Part shown: in pieces, positions 35,416 through 42,301 of the stretch | How positions within the stretch are numbered: the stretch's first letter is position 1 | Layout of the letters: each line of letters begins with the position of its first letter | Source: a bacterium | Lineage (GTDB): Bacteria > DUMJ01 | Reading direction: 5' to 3' | Assembly (NCBI GenBank): GCA_012839925.1 | Contig: DUMJ01000010.1 | Coordinates: 1 to 45,642 of the forward strand | DNA length: 45,642 nucleotides | The notes under the pieces: model-generated | What the model was told of the DNA's origin: nothing | Database searches by the model: none | Seen by the model: only the letters and a program-made list of their open reading frames with translations | Made by a program: the position numbers and the translations under genes

Positions 35416-36179
35416 TACTGAAGGATAAAAGAATAGCGATATTCAATGTGGCTAATAAGAGAAGCATCGCCTGGGCGATAGCTCAATCTGTAGTAAATTG
35501 TGGTGGAGAGATCATTATAGGGTATCAGAATGAAAGATTTAAAGAAAATGTAGAGGAACTTATAAGTGATTTATCCCCAAAACCCTTAATTGTAGAGTGT
35601 GATGTAAGCAGTGACGAAAAGATAGAGGAGACAAGGGCTAGGATAGAAAGAGAGGCAGGAAAGATTGATGGTCTGGTTCATTCTATAGCCTATGCTCCCG
35701 GTGATGCACTAAAGTCTCCATATATGGAAACTTCGAGAGATGACTTCAGAGTTGCTTTAGAGGTTAGCGTATACTCATTTGTAGCTATGTCGAGGATATT
35801 CAGCCAGATGATAAATCCAGGTGGAAGTATAATCACTCTCACATATTATGGATCGGAAAAGGTGATACCAAACTATAATGTTATGGGTATAGCCAAGGCA
35901 GCATTAGAAGCCAGTGTAAGATACCTGGCATACGAACTGGGAGAAAAGAATATAAGGGTAAACGCTGTATCTCCTGGTCCTCTAAGTACACTGGCAGCCA
36001 GAGGTATATCAGGATTTGTTGATATGTTACAACTTCACAGGGAAAGAGCCCCACTCAGGAGAAATATAGAACGTCGAGAGGTTGGAGATACATCAGCGTT
36101 CCTTCTGAGTGATCTTGCTTCAGGTATAACGGGAGAGGTTATATACGTAGATGCAGGATATAATATAATGGGAATGTAG
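35412..36179 (+). CDS. fabI: Enoyl-[acyl-carrier-protein] reductase
   Basis: 255 residues, short-chain dehydrogenase fold. Last reduction of each fatty-acid elongation cycle, NAD(P)H-dependent. The FabI-type cofactor loop is FNVANKRSIAWAIA (not the classical GxxxGxG). LVHSIAYAP, the active-site Tyr155-x6-Lys162 pair (YNVMGIAK) with an extra Tyr at 145/146, and VNAVSPGPLSTLAARGI are typical of FabI. The start overlaps the recombinase stop by 4 bases, placing lipid synthesis in the same unit as DNA repair and recombination genes. Confidence 0.93.
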   Translation: MILKDKRIAIFNVANKRSIAWAIAQSVVNCGGEIIIGYQNERFKENVEELISDLSPKPLIVECDVSSDEKIEETRARIEREAGKIDGLVHSIAYAPGDALKSPYMETSRDDFRVALEVSVYSFVAMSRIFSQMINPGGSIITLTYYGSEKVIPNYNVMGIAKAALEASVRYLAYELGEKNIRVNAVSPGPLSTLAARGISGFVDMLQLHRERAPLRRNIERREVGDTSAFLLSDLASGITGEVIYVDAGYNIMGM

Positions 36180-36189
36180 GCTCCATCAT

Positions 36190-36579
36190 CTATTCTGTCC
36201 TGGTTAATCTGAATGGTTTTGGAAAAAGGTCTTTCAATCTGTATACCTCCAGATTATTGTTACCAGAGCACAGGATAACCTCAAGGTCGTCATTACAAAA
36301 TTCAGACATAACCTGAAGACAGGCACCACAGGGAACAGGGAGAGAGTCATTATCTGACACGACAACAATCCTCCTGAAAGCTCTCTCTCCCTCAGAGATG
36401 GCTTTAAAAATCGCAGCTCTCTCTGCACAGACAGTAAGTCCGAAGGACGTATTTTCGATATTACACCCCGAGTATACCCTGCCTGAAGAGGTCTCTATTA
36501 CAGAACCAACCCTGTAGTGTGAATAAGGGGCGTAAGCTCTATCCAGCATATCTTTAGCCATATCAATCAACTTCTTCAT
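36190..36579 (-). CDS. cdd: Cytidine deaminase
   Basis: 129 residues, homotetrameric-type length. Converts cytidine and deoxycytidine to the uridine forms. YAPYSHYRVG and GCNIENTSFG bind substrate; Cys51-Ala-Glu53 (CAE) and Cys84/Cys87 (PCGAC) give the zinc site and catalytic Glu. AAGGAGAAGAG precedes the ATG, and the start overlaps the corC-like gene by 17 bases. It is the last gene of the phoH-to-cdd cluster; the often-following era gene is not here. Confidence 0.95.
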   Translation of the reverse strand: MKKLIDMAKDMLDRAYAPYSHYRVGSVIETSSGRVYSGCNIENTSFGLTVCAERAAIFKAISEGERAFRRIVVVSDNDSLPVPCGACLQVMSEFCNDDLEVILCSGNNNLEVYRLKDLFPKPFRLTRTE

Positions 36580-37867
36580 TCTCTTCTCCTTTAATAGCTT
36601 TTTTTATTCTCAATTTAGTAATTCTTCTACCCCTCACCTCTTCAACCCTGATTATAACGCCGTTATACTCAAACTCTTCTCCTGGTTTCGGGATATGACT
36701 TATATGGTCATAGACAAAGCCAGCGAGAGTATCTGTCTCTTCAGCAGGAAGCTCTACTCCGAGGATCTCATTTAATTCCTCAAGATTCATTCGTCCATCA
36801 ACGATAATCTCGTCTAGTGCTACCCTCTCTATCATCGCTTCCTCATTTATATCATACTCATCCATTATCTCTCCAACCAATTCTTCCAGAATATCCTCTA
36901 TAGTCACCAATCCAGCTGTCCCTCCATACTCATCGATTATAATAGCCATATGAACTTTCTGTGCCCTCATCTCTCTAAAAAGTTCATCTATGGGTTTCGT
37001 CTCAGGGACATAGTAGGGTGCTCTCATAATAGACCTTAACGGTGGGGGATTTTTTAATCCAAAGAATTTTAGAAGATCTTTGGCGTATATAATCCCCACT
37101 ATATTATCGATAGTCTCATCATAAACCGGGATTCTGGAATGTCCACTCATATTTATAGTATCTATAGCTTCATCAAAGGACGAATTGACATCTAGGGCTA
37201 CTATATCTACCCTAGGAACCATCACCTCTCTAGCCAATGTCTCAGAAAACTCAAATACCCCCTCTATAATCTCTTTCTCCTCTTCCTCTATTACTCCCTC
37301 TTCTTCACCTAAATCTACCAGGGTCTTTATCTCATCTTCGATAACGAATGGCTCTGGATTCACCAGACTGAGTCCAAAAAGCCTCAAGATAGAATTAGCG
37401 ATAGCGGTTATACCTATAGCAAAAGGAGAAAACAATCTGTGAATTACCGACATAGGGACAGCGGTAAATAGGGCAATTTTTTCCGCCCTCTGAAAGGCGT
37501 ACGATTTTGGAGTTACTTCGGCAAATACAAGAATAAGAAAGGTGGTAACAATGGTAGATAGCGGGATAGCCCAACCTGCGCTTAATCCAGCTCTATTAAG
37601 CCATCTAAATGATGCCGTAGTTACCAGCGCAGCCAGAGCATTTTGAGCGATATTGTTACCAAAAAGTATGGTGGAAAGGAGTCTAGTAGAATCTTCCAGA
37701 AGATTATTTAACCTCTTAGCCCTTACATCCCCCTCATTCTCTAATTGCTTAAGCTTAACCTTGCTTACTGCCGTTATAGCTGTTTCTGAACTCATAAAGT
37801 ACGCTGATAAGAAAAGAAAGAAAAACATCAGAACATAGTTGAACCAAAAACTACCACCGTCTTCCAA
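36563..37867 (-). CDS. CorC/HlyC-family protein (CNNM + CBS domains)
   Basis: 434 residues. A CNNM (DUF21) membrane domain with about four helices (residues ~8-185, AYFMSSETAITAVSKVKLKQLENEGD), two CBS domains (~200-325: REVMVPRVDIVALDV, HSRIPVYDETIDNIVGIIYAKDLL, IDEYGGTAGLVTIEDILEELVGEI) and a C-terminal CorC_HlyC domain (~335-420). Such proteins are linked to magnesium efflux or homeostasis; older annotation as haemolysin is not supported. The start is a TTG with AGGAGG ten bases upstream. Confidence 0.88.
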   Translation of the reverse strand: MEDGGSFWFNYVLMFFFLFLSAYFMSSETAITAVSKVKLKQLENEGDVRAKRLNNLLEDSTRLLSTILFGNNIAQNALAALVTTASFRWLNRAGLSAGWAIPLSTIVTTFLILVFAEVTPKSYAFQRAEKIALFTAVPMSVIHRLFSPFAIGITAIANSILRLFGLSLVNPEPFVIEDEIKTLVDLGEEEGVIEEEEKEIIEGVFEFSETLAREVMVPRVDIVALDVNSSFDEAIDTINMSGHSRIPVYDETIDNIVGIIYAKDLLKFFGLKNPPPLRSIMRAPYYVPETKPIDELFREMRAQKVHMAIIIDEYGGTAGLVTIEDILEELVGEIMDEYDINEEAMIERVALDEIIVDGRMNLEELNEILGVELPAEETDTLAGFVYDHISHIPKPGEEFEYNGVIIRVEEVRGRRITKLRIKKAIKGEENEEVD

Positions 37868-37881
37868 TCAAAGTTTCCCTC

Positions 37882-38583
37882 CTATCTAAGAAGAAATTCA
37901 AATATTGTTAACATCACTATTACACCAAGGAAAGAACCAAGGATTACCTCTCTCCATGAATGAATGTTCCCCTCCACCCTGCTCTGAGCCACCATAAATG
38001 CAAGAACAAATCCCAATAAAGATATAAGCAAAGAACCAGAAAGATAAAGTATAGCTATAGCCAGACCGAATGCCACCGCTGAATGCCCACTAACAACACC
38101 CCCTTTGGAGAATCTATCACCGTATAACCCCTTCAACAGCGCAACCATAAGTATAATCAAGATAAATCCACCAACAAGGAGGTGATATGGAATTGTCCTC
38201 AGCAGTCTTATCGAACTTTTAAATGGAGTTTCCAGATGTGGATAAAAAATAAGATAGCCAACAACAACAGAAAACACTGCAGTGAGGAGGACTGCTCCTG
38301 CTGACACATCCTTTATGAACTTTATCTTTGGATCATAATTGTTATTTACCATATCGAGCAACTTTTCTATAGCGGTATTGAACAACTCTGCAGAAAGCAC
38401 CACAGCGATGACAAGAGAGAGGATAGCCAGCTCTATCCTTGTAAGATTCAGAATTATACCACAAGCTACAACTGCTCCAGCAGAGATAATCTCTATCCTA
38501 AAGTTTCTCTCTTCCCTTAGAGCAGATATTATTCCATCTACAGCCAGATCTATACTCTCATGCAGAGGTCTCGTCTTAGACAT
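37882..38583 (-). CDS. Diacylglycerol/undecaprenol kinase fused to PAP2-like phosphatase domain
   Basis: 233 residues. Residues 1-115 are DgkA-like: EERNFRIEI, and AELFNTAIEKLLD with the catalytic Glu and Asn, followed by KDVSAGAVLL. Residues ~125-233 form a PAP2 domain with S165-G-H167-S, S201-R202 and His208. The usual Asp four residues after that His is Glu212, and the first PAP2 motif (KxxxxxxRP) is not recognisable. Together the protein could phosphorylate and dephosphorylate a membrane lipid such as undecaprenol. Whether the phosphatase half is active is uncertain. It lies between ybeY and the corC-like gene. Confidence 0.85.
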   Translation of the reverse strand: MSKTRPLHESIDLAVDGIISALREERNFRIEIISAGAVVACGIILNLTRIELAILSLVIAVVLSAELFNTAIEKLLDMVNNNYDPKIKFIKDVSAGAVLLTAVFSVVVGYLIFYPHLETPFKSSIRLLRTIPYHLLVGGFILIILMVALLKGLYGDRFSKGGVVSGHSAVAFGLAIAILYLSGSLLISLLGFVLAFMVAQSRVEGNIHSWREVILGSFLGVIVMLTIFEFLLR

Positions 38584-38585
38584 AT

Positions 38586-38987
38586 CTATCCTAATAACTC
38601 ATCTGTAAGTTCCATCATCTTTTTATACCCCTCCTCATCCTCATCATTATAGCCTATCAGGTGAAGCATTCCATGTATAGCCAGAAATCTAATCTCTCTA
38701 TCCAGATCCCACCCCAGTTCCTCTGCCTGCTTCCTTGCAGTATCCAGAGATATGTATATATCTCCCCATACCTTATCTTCATCCATAGAAAAGCTGAGTA
38801 CATCGGTTGGAGAATCTATCCCTCTATAGTCTTTATTGAGCCTTCTAATATATTCATCATCTGTCAGTACCACATTTATCTCTTTAATAACAATACCCAT
38901 CTCTTTGATCTTTTCTCTAAGAAACTTTTTCAGTCTGCTCTTATTAATCTTTATATCAGGATGTATATTAACTACTTCTAGCGCCAA
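38586..38987 (-). CDS. ybeY: YbeY endoribonuclease with altered zinc ligand
   Basis: 133 residues. YbeY acts in 16S rRNA 3'-end maturation and ribosome quality control. VVLTDDEYIRRLNKDYRGIDSPTDVLSF (in outline), GDIYIS and HGMLHLIGY are diagnostic. The zinc site is normally H-x3-H-x5-H: His105 and His109 are present but the third is Asp115 (GYNDED instead of GYDHE). The start is a TTG inside the end of the pgpH-like gene (20-base overlap). The phoH-pgpH-ybeY-dgkA order is common in bacteria. Confidence 0.9.
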   Translation of the reverse strand: MALEVVNIHPDIKINKSRLKKFLREKIKEMGIVIKEINVVLTDDEYIRRLNKDYRGIDSPTDVLSFSMDEDKVWGDIYISLDTARKQAEELGWDLDREIRFLAIHGMLHLIGYNDEDEEGYKKMMELTDELLG

Positions 38988-41073
38988 CAGGTTTTACCTC
39001 TCTCTGAGTTTCTGGATACTCTATCCTGGGATGGAATATCCCATTTAAAACTTTAATAAAAGATTCAATAATAACGTCTAGATCTCTCAGGGTAAGGGGG
39101 CTATCGTCTAACTGCCTGTCATTCAGACGGTCCATAACTATCCCTCTAACCGTCTCTTCTATCTTTTGAGGAGAAGGTTTGGAGAGAGACCTCACCGCCG
39201 CCTCAACCGCATCTGCCAGCATAACAATTGCAGTCTCTTTACTCCTTGGCTTTGGACCTTTATATCTGTAATCCTCTTCCTTCACATTATCTGGATTTTC
39301 TTTCATCGCCTGGTAATAGAAATAGGAAACGAGGGACGTACCATGATGTTCTCTGATAAAATCGATGATCTGTTCCGGAATCTTATACTGCCTCGCAAGC
39401 ATAACCCCATCATCAACATGCTGTAGTATTATAAGTCTGCTGAGATTCGGAGAGAGTTTATCATGGAGATTCTCTCCCCCTATCTGATTCTCTATAAAGA
39501 AGTAAGGTCTTCTTATCTTACCCACATCATGGTAATAGGCTCCTGCCCTGAGTAATGGAAGATTAGCATTCAAAGCCTCTCCAGCAGCCTCAGCCAAGTT
39601 TCCTATCAGTATAGAGTGATGATAAGTCCCAGGGGCTTCCAACATAAGTCTCTTTAACAATGGTTGGGTAAAGTTAGTCAACTCGGTAAGTCTAATAGAT
39701 GTAACTATCTGGAATAGATGCTCTAGATATGGCATAAGACCAATAGCAAATATTGCTGATAGTATACCAGCACCTGCTCCATATCCGACATTTAAAAGTA
39801 TACTCCTGATATCACTATAGCCCATAAAAGATACAGCGCCCACGCTAAAGATCTGACTTAGACCTATAAATAGACCTGCTCTTGTTAGATCTCCCCTCTG
39901 GGTAACACTCTTTGCAGACAAAATCCCAACTATAGAACCTATAAAGGCAGGGAGATAAAATCTTATGACGTCGGGATTAGAGATATTTGGTAGTAGCCCA
40001 GAAAAGATAGAGATAATTATTGAGATCCGATAATCAAGCAGGACTGTAGCCAGGATAGATATGGTAGCAAGAGGGATAAGATAAACAGAGATAAGTGAGA
40101 AACCCTTGACCAGGACAAGCCCTATCATCATAAGTATAGCCACTAACCAATTTAGCGAGACATTTGTATATATATCTGGAAGATAACTCTCTATAAATCC
40201 TATAATTACTACCTCACTTAGAAGTACGATTAATCCTAACCCTACCATCCCCAAAATATTTGGTTCTCTTTTAGTAAGCCCCAGAGCATCCAGATATTTC
40301 ACATGTTCTCTTGTCACTATATCTCCCTTACGAACAATAACCTGTCCCTTAAGAACCGTATACTTCACTGGAGGTACAGAATTCCTAGCTTCATTCTGGC
40401 GTCTTATCGTTTCTTCCATATTTAAAGAGAGATTGGGTCTTATAAAGTATCGTGCCAGAGTGACTGTAAGGTCTTTCAATTTCTGGGGTATATCCATCCC
40501 AGAGACCTCATTCTGTATGAGCTGATCTACTATATTCAGACTTTGAGAAGATATACCCTTATTCAGAATACTTCTTACCGTCTGTATGAGGGCACTTCTA
40601 AGTTTATATATCTCATCTGGTCCCAGAGAGAAAAGCTTTTTAGCAGTATCATCTTTTAACCTTACAGGTAAGGATAGCTTTAACTCTGCAAAATTCCTGG
40701 CTCGGTTTTTTTCTAACACATCAAAAAAACGCGCTATATCACTTATAGCTTTGAGTTCAACGGTGGTATCAAACTCATAGACAGGTTTTACCTCTTTGAC
40801 CGCCTGGTCCCGGAGTTGTTCTGTCCTCTCTGCATCTATAAACTCCATCGTCCTTGGAGAGATGATATCCTCTGGAGCCACCTGTCCTACAGCTACCTCT
40901 ATCGAAGAGGGTAAAAAATCAAATACGAGGATTCCGAAATAGAAAAGAAAAACTGTAATCCAGACCAGTTCTCTGCTTCTTATAACCCTAGGGAAAAACT
41001 GGATAATGAAAGACCAGATGGTCTTTATATAGGAGAATAAATTATCTCCTACCCGTTTTATTATTGGATTCAT
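38968..41073 (-). CDS. PgpH-like 7TM-HD domain phosphohydrolase
   Basis: 701 residues. One N-terminal helix (~37-55), an extracytoplasmic region (~60-265, 7TMR-HDED), seven membrane helices (~270-465) and a C-terminal HD domain: LLRAGAYYHDVGKIRRPYFF with the His-Asp pair, ILQHVDDG and VMLADAVEAAVRS. Members such as Listeria PgpH degrade cyclic di-AMP; that activity here is inferred. It overlaps phoH by 32 bases, so the two are coupled, as in many genomes. Confidence 0.9.
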   Translation of the reverse strand: MNPIIKRVGDNLFSYIKTIWSFIIQFFPRVIRSRELVWITVFLFYFGILVFDFLPSSIEVAVGQVAPEDIISPRTMEFIDAERTEQLRDQAVKEVKPVYEFDTTVELKAISDIARFFDVLEKNRARNFAELKLSLPVRLKDDTAKKLFSLGPDEIYKLRSALIQTVRSILNKGISSQSLNIVDQLIQNEVSGMDIPQKLKDLTVTLARYFIRPNLSLNMEETIRRQNEARNSVPPVKYTVLKGQVIVRKGDIVTREHVKYLDALGLTKREPNILGMVGLGLIVLLSEVVIIGFIESYLPDIYTNVSLNWLVAILMMIGLVLVKGFSLISVYLIPLATISILATVLLDYRISIIISIFSGLLPNISNPDVIRFYLPAFIGSIVGILSAKSVTQRGDLTRAGLFIGLSQIFSVGAVSFMGYSDIRSILLNVGYGAGAGILSAIFAIGLMPYLEHLFQIVTSIRLTELTNFTQPLLKRLMLEAPGTYHHSILIGNLAEAAGEALNANLPLLRAGAYYHDVGKIRRPYFFIENQIGGENLHDKLSPNLSRLIILQHVDDGVMLARQYKIPEQIIDFIREHHGTSLVSYFYYQAMKENPDNVKEEDYRYKGPKPRSKETAIVMLADAVEAAVRSLSKPSPQKIEETVRGIVMDRLNDRQLDDSPLTLRDLDVIIESFIKVLNGIFHPRIEYPETQREVKPVGARSS

Positions 41074-42019
41074 AGAGATTATAAGCCCTTATAATTCGCT
41101 GAACCAGGTCATGTCTCACCACGTCCTGTTCAGTCAGGTAGACAAAAGCTAAGCCTTCGACCTCCTTGAATATTCTCTGAGCCTGTATAAGACCAGATTC
41201 TTTATCTAAGGGCAGATCTATCTGAGTTATGTCACCAGTAACCACATATTTAGAACCAAACCCCATCCTGGTAAGGAACATTTTCATCTGTTCAGGCGTT
41301 GTGTTCTGAGCCTCATCAAGTATAACAAAGGCATCATTTAATGTCCTGCCTCTCATATACGCTAACGGAGCAACCTCTATGATACCTCTCTCCATATATT
41401 TCTGAATCTTCTCTGTCTCCAGCATATCGTAGAGGGCATCATAGAGAGGTCTCAGATATGGGTCTACTTTCTCCTGTAAATCTCCAGGTAAGAAACCTAA
41501 TCTTTCACCTGCTTCTATTGCAGGACGCGTAAGAATAATCCTTGCCACGGATTTATTCTTAAGAGCTACAAGAGCCATTGCCATGGCAAGATATGTCTTA
41601 CCGGTTCCGGCTGGACCAATGGCAAATACGAGGTCATAATTCCTCATTGTGTCAACATACTTCTTCTGACCAGGTGTCTTAGGAAAAATTCTCTTCCCTC
41701 TGGGGGTTACAAGGATCACATCATCTCTAAGAGAACTGATATTTATTGACTCCCTCTCCGGAGACTCTAATAGAAGACCTATATCTTTCCTACCTACAGG
41801 ATAACCCTTCTCCGCTATTCTGGAGAGGTCTTCCACTATGGCATACGTCTTTTCCACATCCTCATCATTGCCCTTTATACACAATCCCTGATCTACAGGA
41901 TATATCTCAGTATTCGTACTTCTGGATAGAAGCGTTAAATTTTCATCCAAATTTCCTAAAAGGTTTCTCAGTATCCTAATATCGCTGAACTTTATATACT
42001 TTTCTATAAAACTAATCAC
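41042..42019 (-). CDS. phoH: PhoH-family ATPase
   Basis: 325 residues. Walker A GPAGTGKT (residues 135-142), AFVILDEAQNTTPEQMKMFLTRMG as Walker B with sensor, and TGDITQIDLP. The N-terminal part (LLGNLDENLTLLSRS, then GLCIKGNDEDVE) fits the normal PhoH start, which supports the GTG at 42019; no other start codon precedes this region. PhoH proteins are ATPases linked to RNA metabolism in several bacteria. The GTG lies only six bases after the CCA of tRNA-Arg, with no Shine-Dalgarno, so the mRNA probably arises from tRNA processing. Confidence 0.92.
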   Translation of the reverse strand: MISFIEKYIKFSDIRILRNLLGNLDENLTLLSRSTNTEIYPVDQGLCIKGNDEDVEKTYAIVEDLSRIAEKGYPVGRKDIGLLLESPERESINISSLRDDVILVTPRGKRIFPKTPGQKKYVDTMRNYDLVFAIGPAGTGKTYLAMAMALVALKNKSVARIILTRPAIEAGERLGFLPGDLQEKVDPYLRPLYDALYDMLETEKIQKYMERGIIEVAPLAYMRGRTLNDAFVILDEAQNTTPEQMKMFLTRMGFGSKYVVTGDITQIDLPLDKESGLIQAQRIFKEVEGLAFVYLTEQDVVRHDLVQRIIRAYNLYESNNKTGRR

Positions 42020-42025
42020 CTCGTC

Positions 42026-42102
42026 TGGTGTGCCTGGGGAGACTCGAACTCCCCACCAGTGGATCCGGAGTCCACCGTTCTATCCAACTGAACTACAGGC
42101 AC
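42026..42102 (-). tRNA. tRNA-Arg (anticodon CCG), CCA encoded
   Basis: The minus strand folds as a cloverleaf: acceptor GTGCCTG/CAGGCAC, D arm with GTTCAGTTGGATAGAAC, anticodon stem GTGGA/TCCAC around loop CTCCGGA (anticodon CCG, reads CGG), and T arm GGGAG-TTCGAGT-CTCCC. Discriminator A, and CCA is in the DNA (42026-42028). It lies between tRNA-Ser and phoH, six bases from each. Confidence 0.96.
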
Positions 42103-42108
42103 TTTTAA

Positions 42109-42206
42109 TGGCGGAGAGGGTGGGATTCGAACCCACGGGATATGCTTTCGAGGCACATCCAATCGCTTAGCAGGCGACCGCCTTCGACCTACTCGGCCAC
42201 CTCTCC
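42109..42206 (-). tRNA. tRNA-Ser (anticodon GCT), CCA encoded
   Basis: A class II tRNA on the minus strand: acceptor GGAGAGG/CCTCTCC, anticodon stem GTCGC/GCGAT around CTGCTAA (anticodon GCT, reads AGC/AGT), a long variable arm with GGATGTGCC...GCATATCC, and T arm GTGGG-TTCGAAT-CCCAC. Discriminator G, with CCA encoded at 42109-42111. First gene of the tRNA-Ser, tRNA-Arg, phoH unit. Confidence 0.96.
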
Positions 42207-42218
42207 TTGCCTAGAAGA

Positions 42219-42247
42219 ATTTTATCACAAAAAAGACACTTTAGCAA
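42219..42247 (-). promoter_or_regulatory. tRNA-phoH operon promoter (TTGCTA-17-TAAAAT)
   Basis: On the minus strand TTGCTA (42242-42247), a 17-base spacer and TAAAAT (42219-42224) give four and five consensus matches. Transcription would start near 42212, about six bases before the 5' end of tRNA-Ser. Confidence 0.6.
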
Positions 42248-42253
42248 CTGTTA

Positions 42254-42262
42254 TGGTATACT
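42254..42262 (+). promoter_or_regulatory. Extended -10 promoter for the LptD-like gene
   Basis: TG-G-TATACT (42254-42262) is an extended -10 element pointing to the LptD-like gene, about 40 bases before its ATG. No good -35 is seen, which extended -10 promoters can lack. GGGAG at 42288-42292 is the likely Shine-Dalgarno. Confidence 0.45.
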
Positions 42263-42301
42263 TAAGAGAAATATCCAGAATAAGATTGGGAGAATAGAAA
42301 A

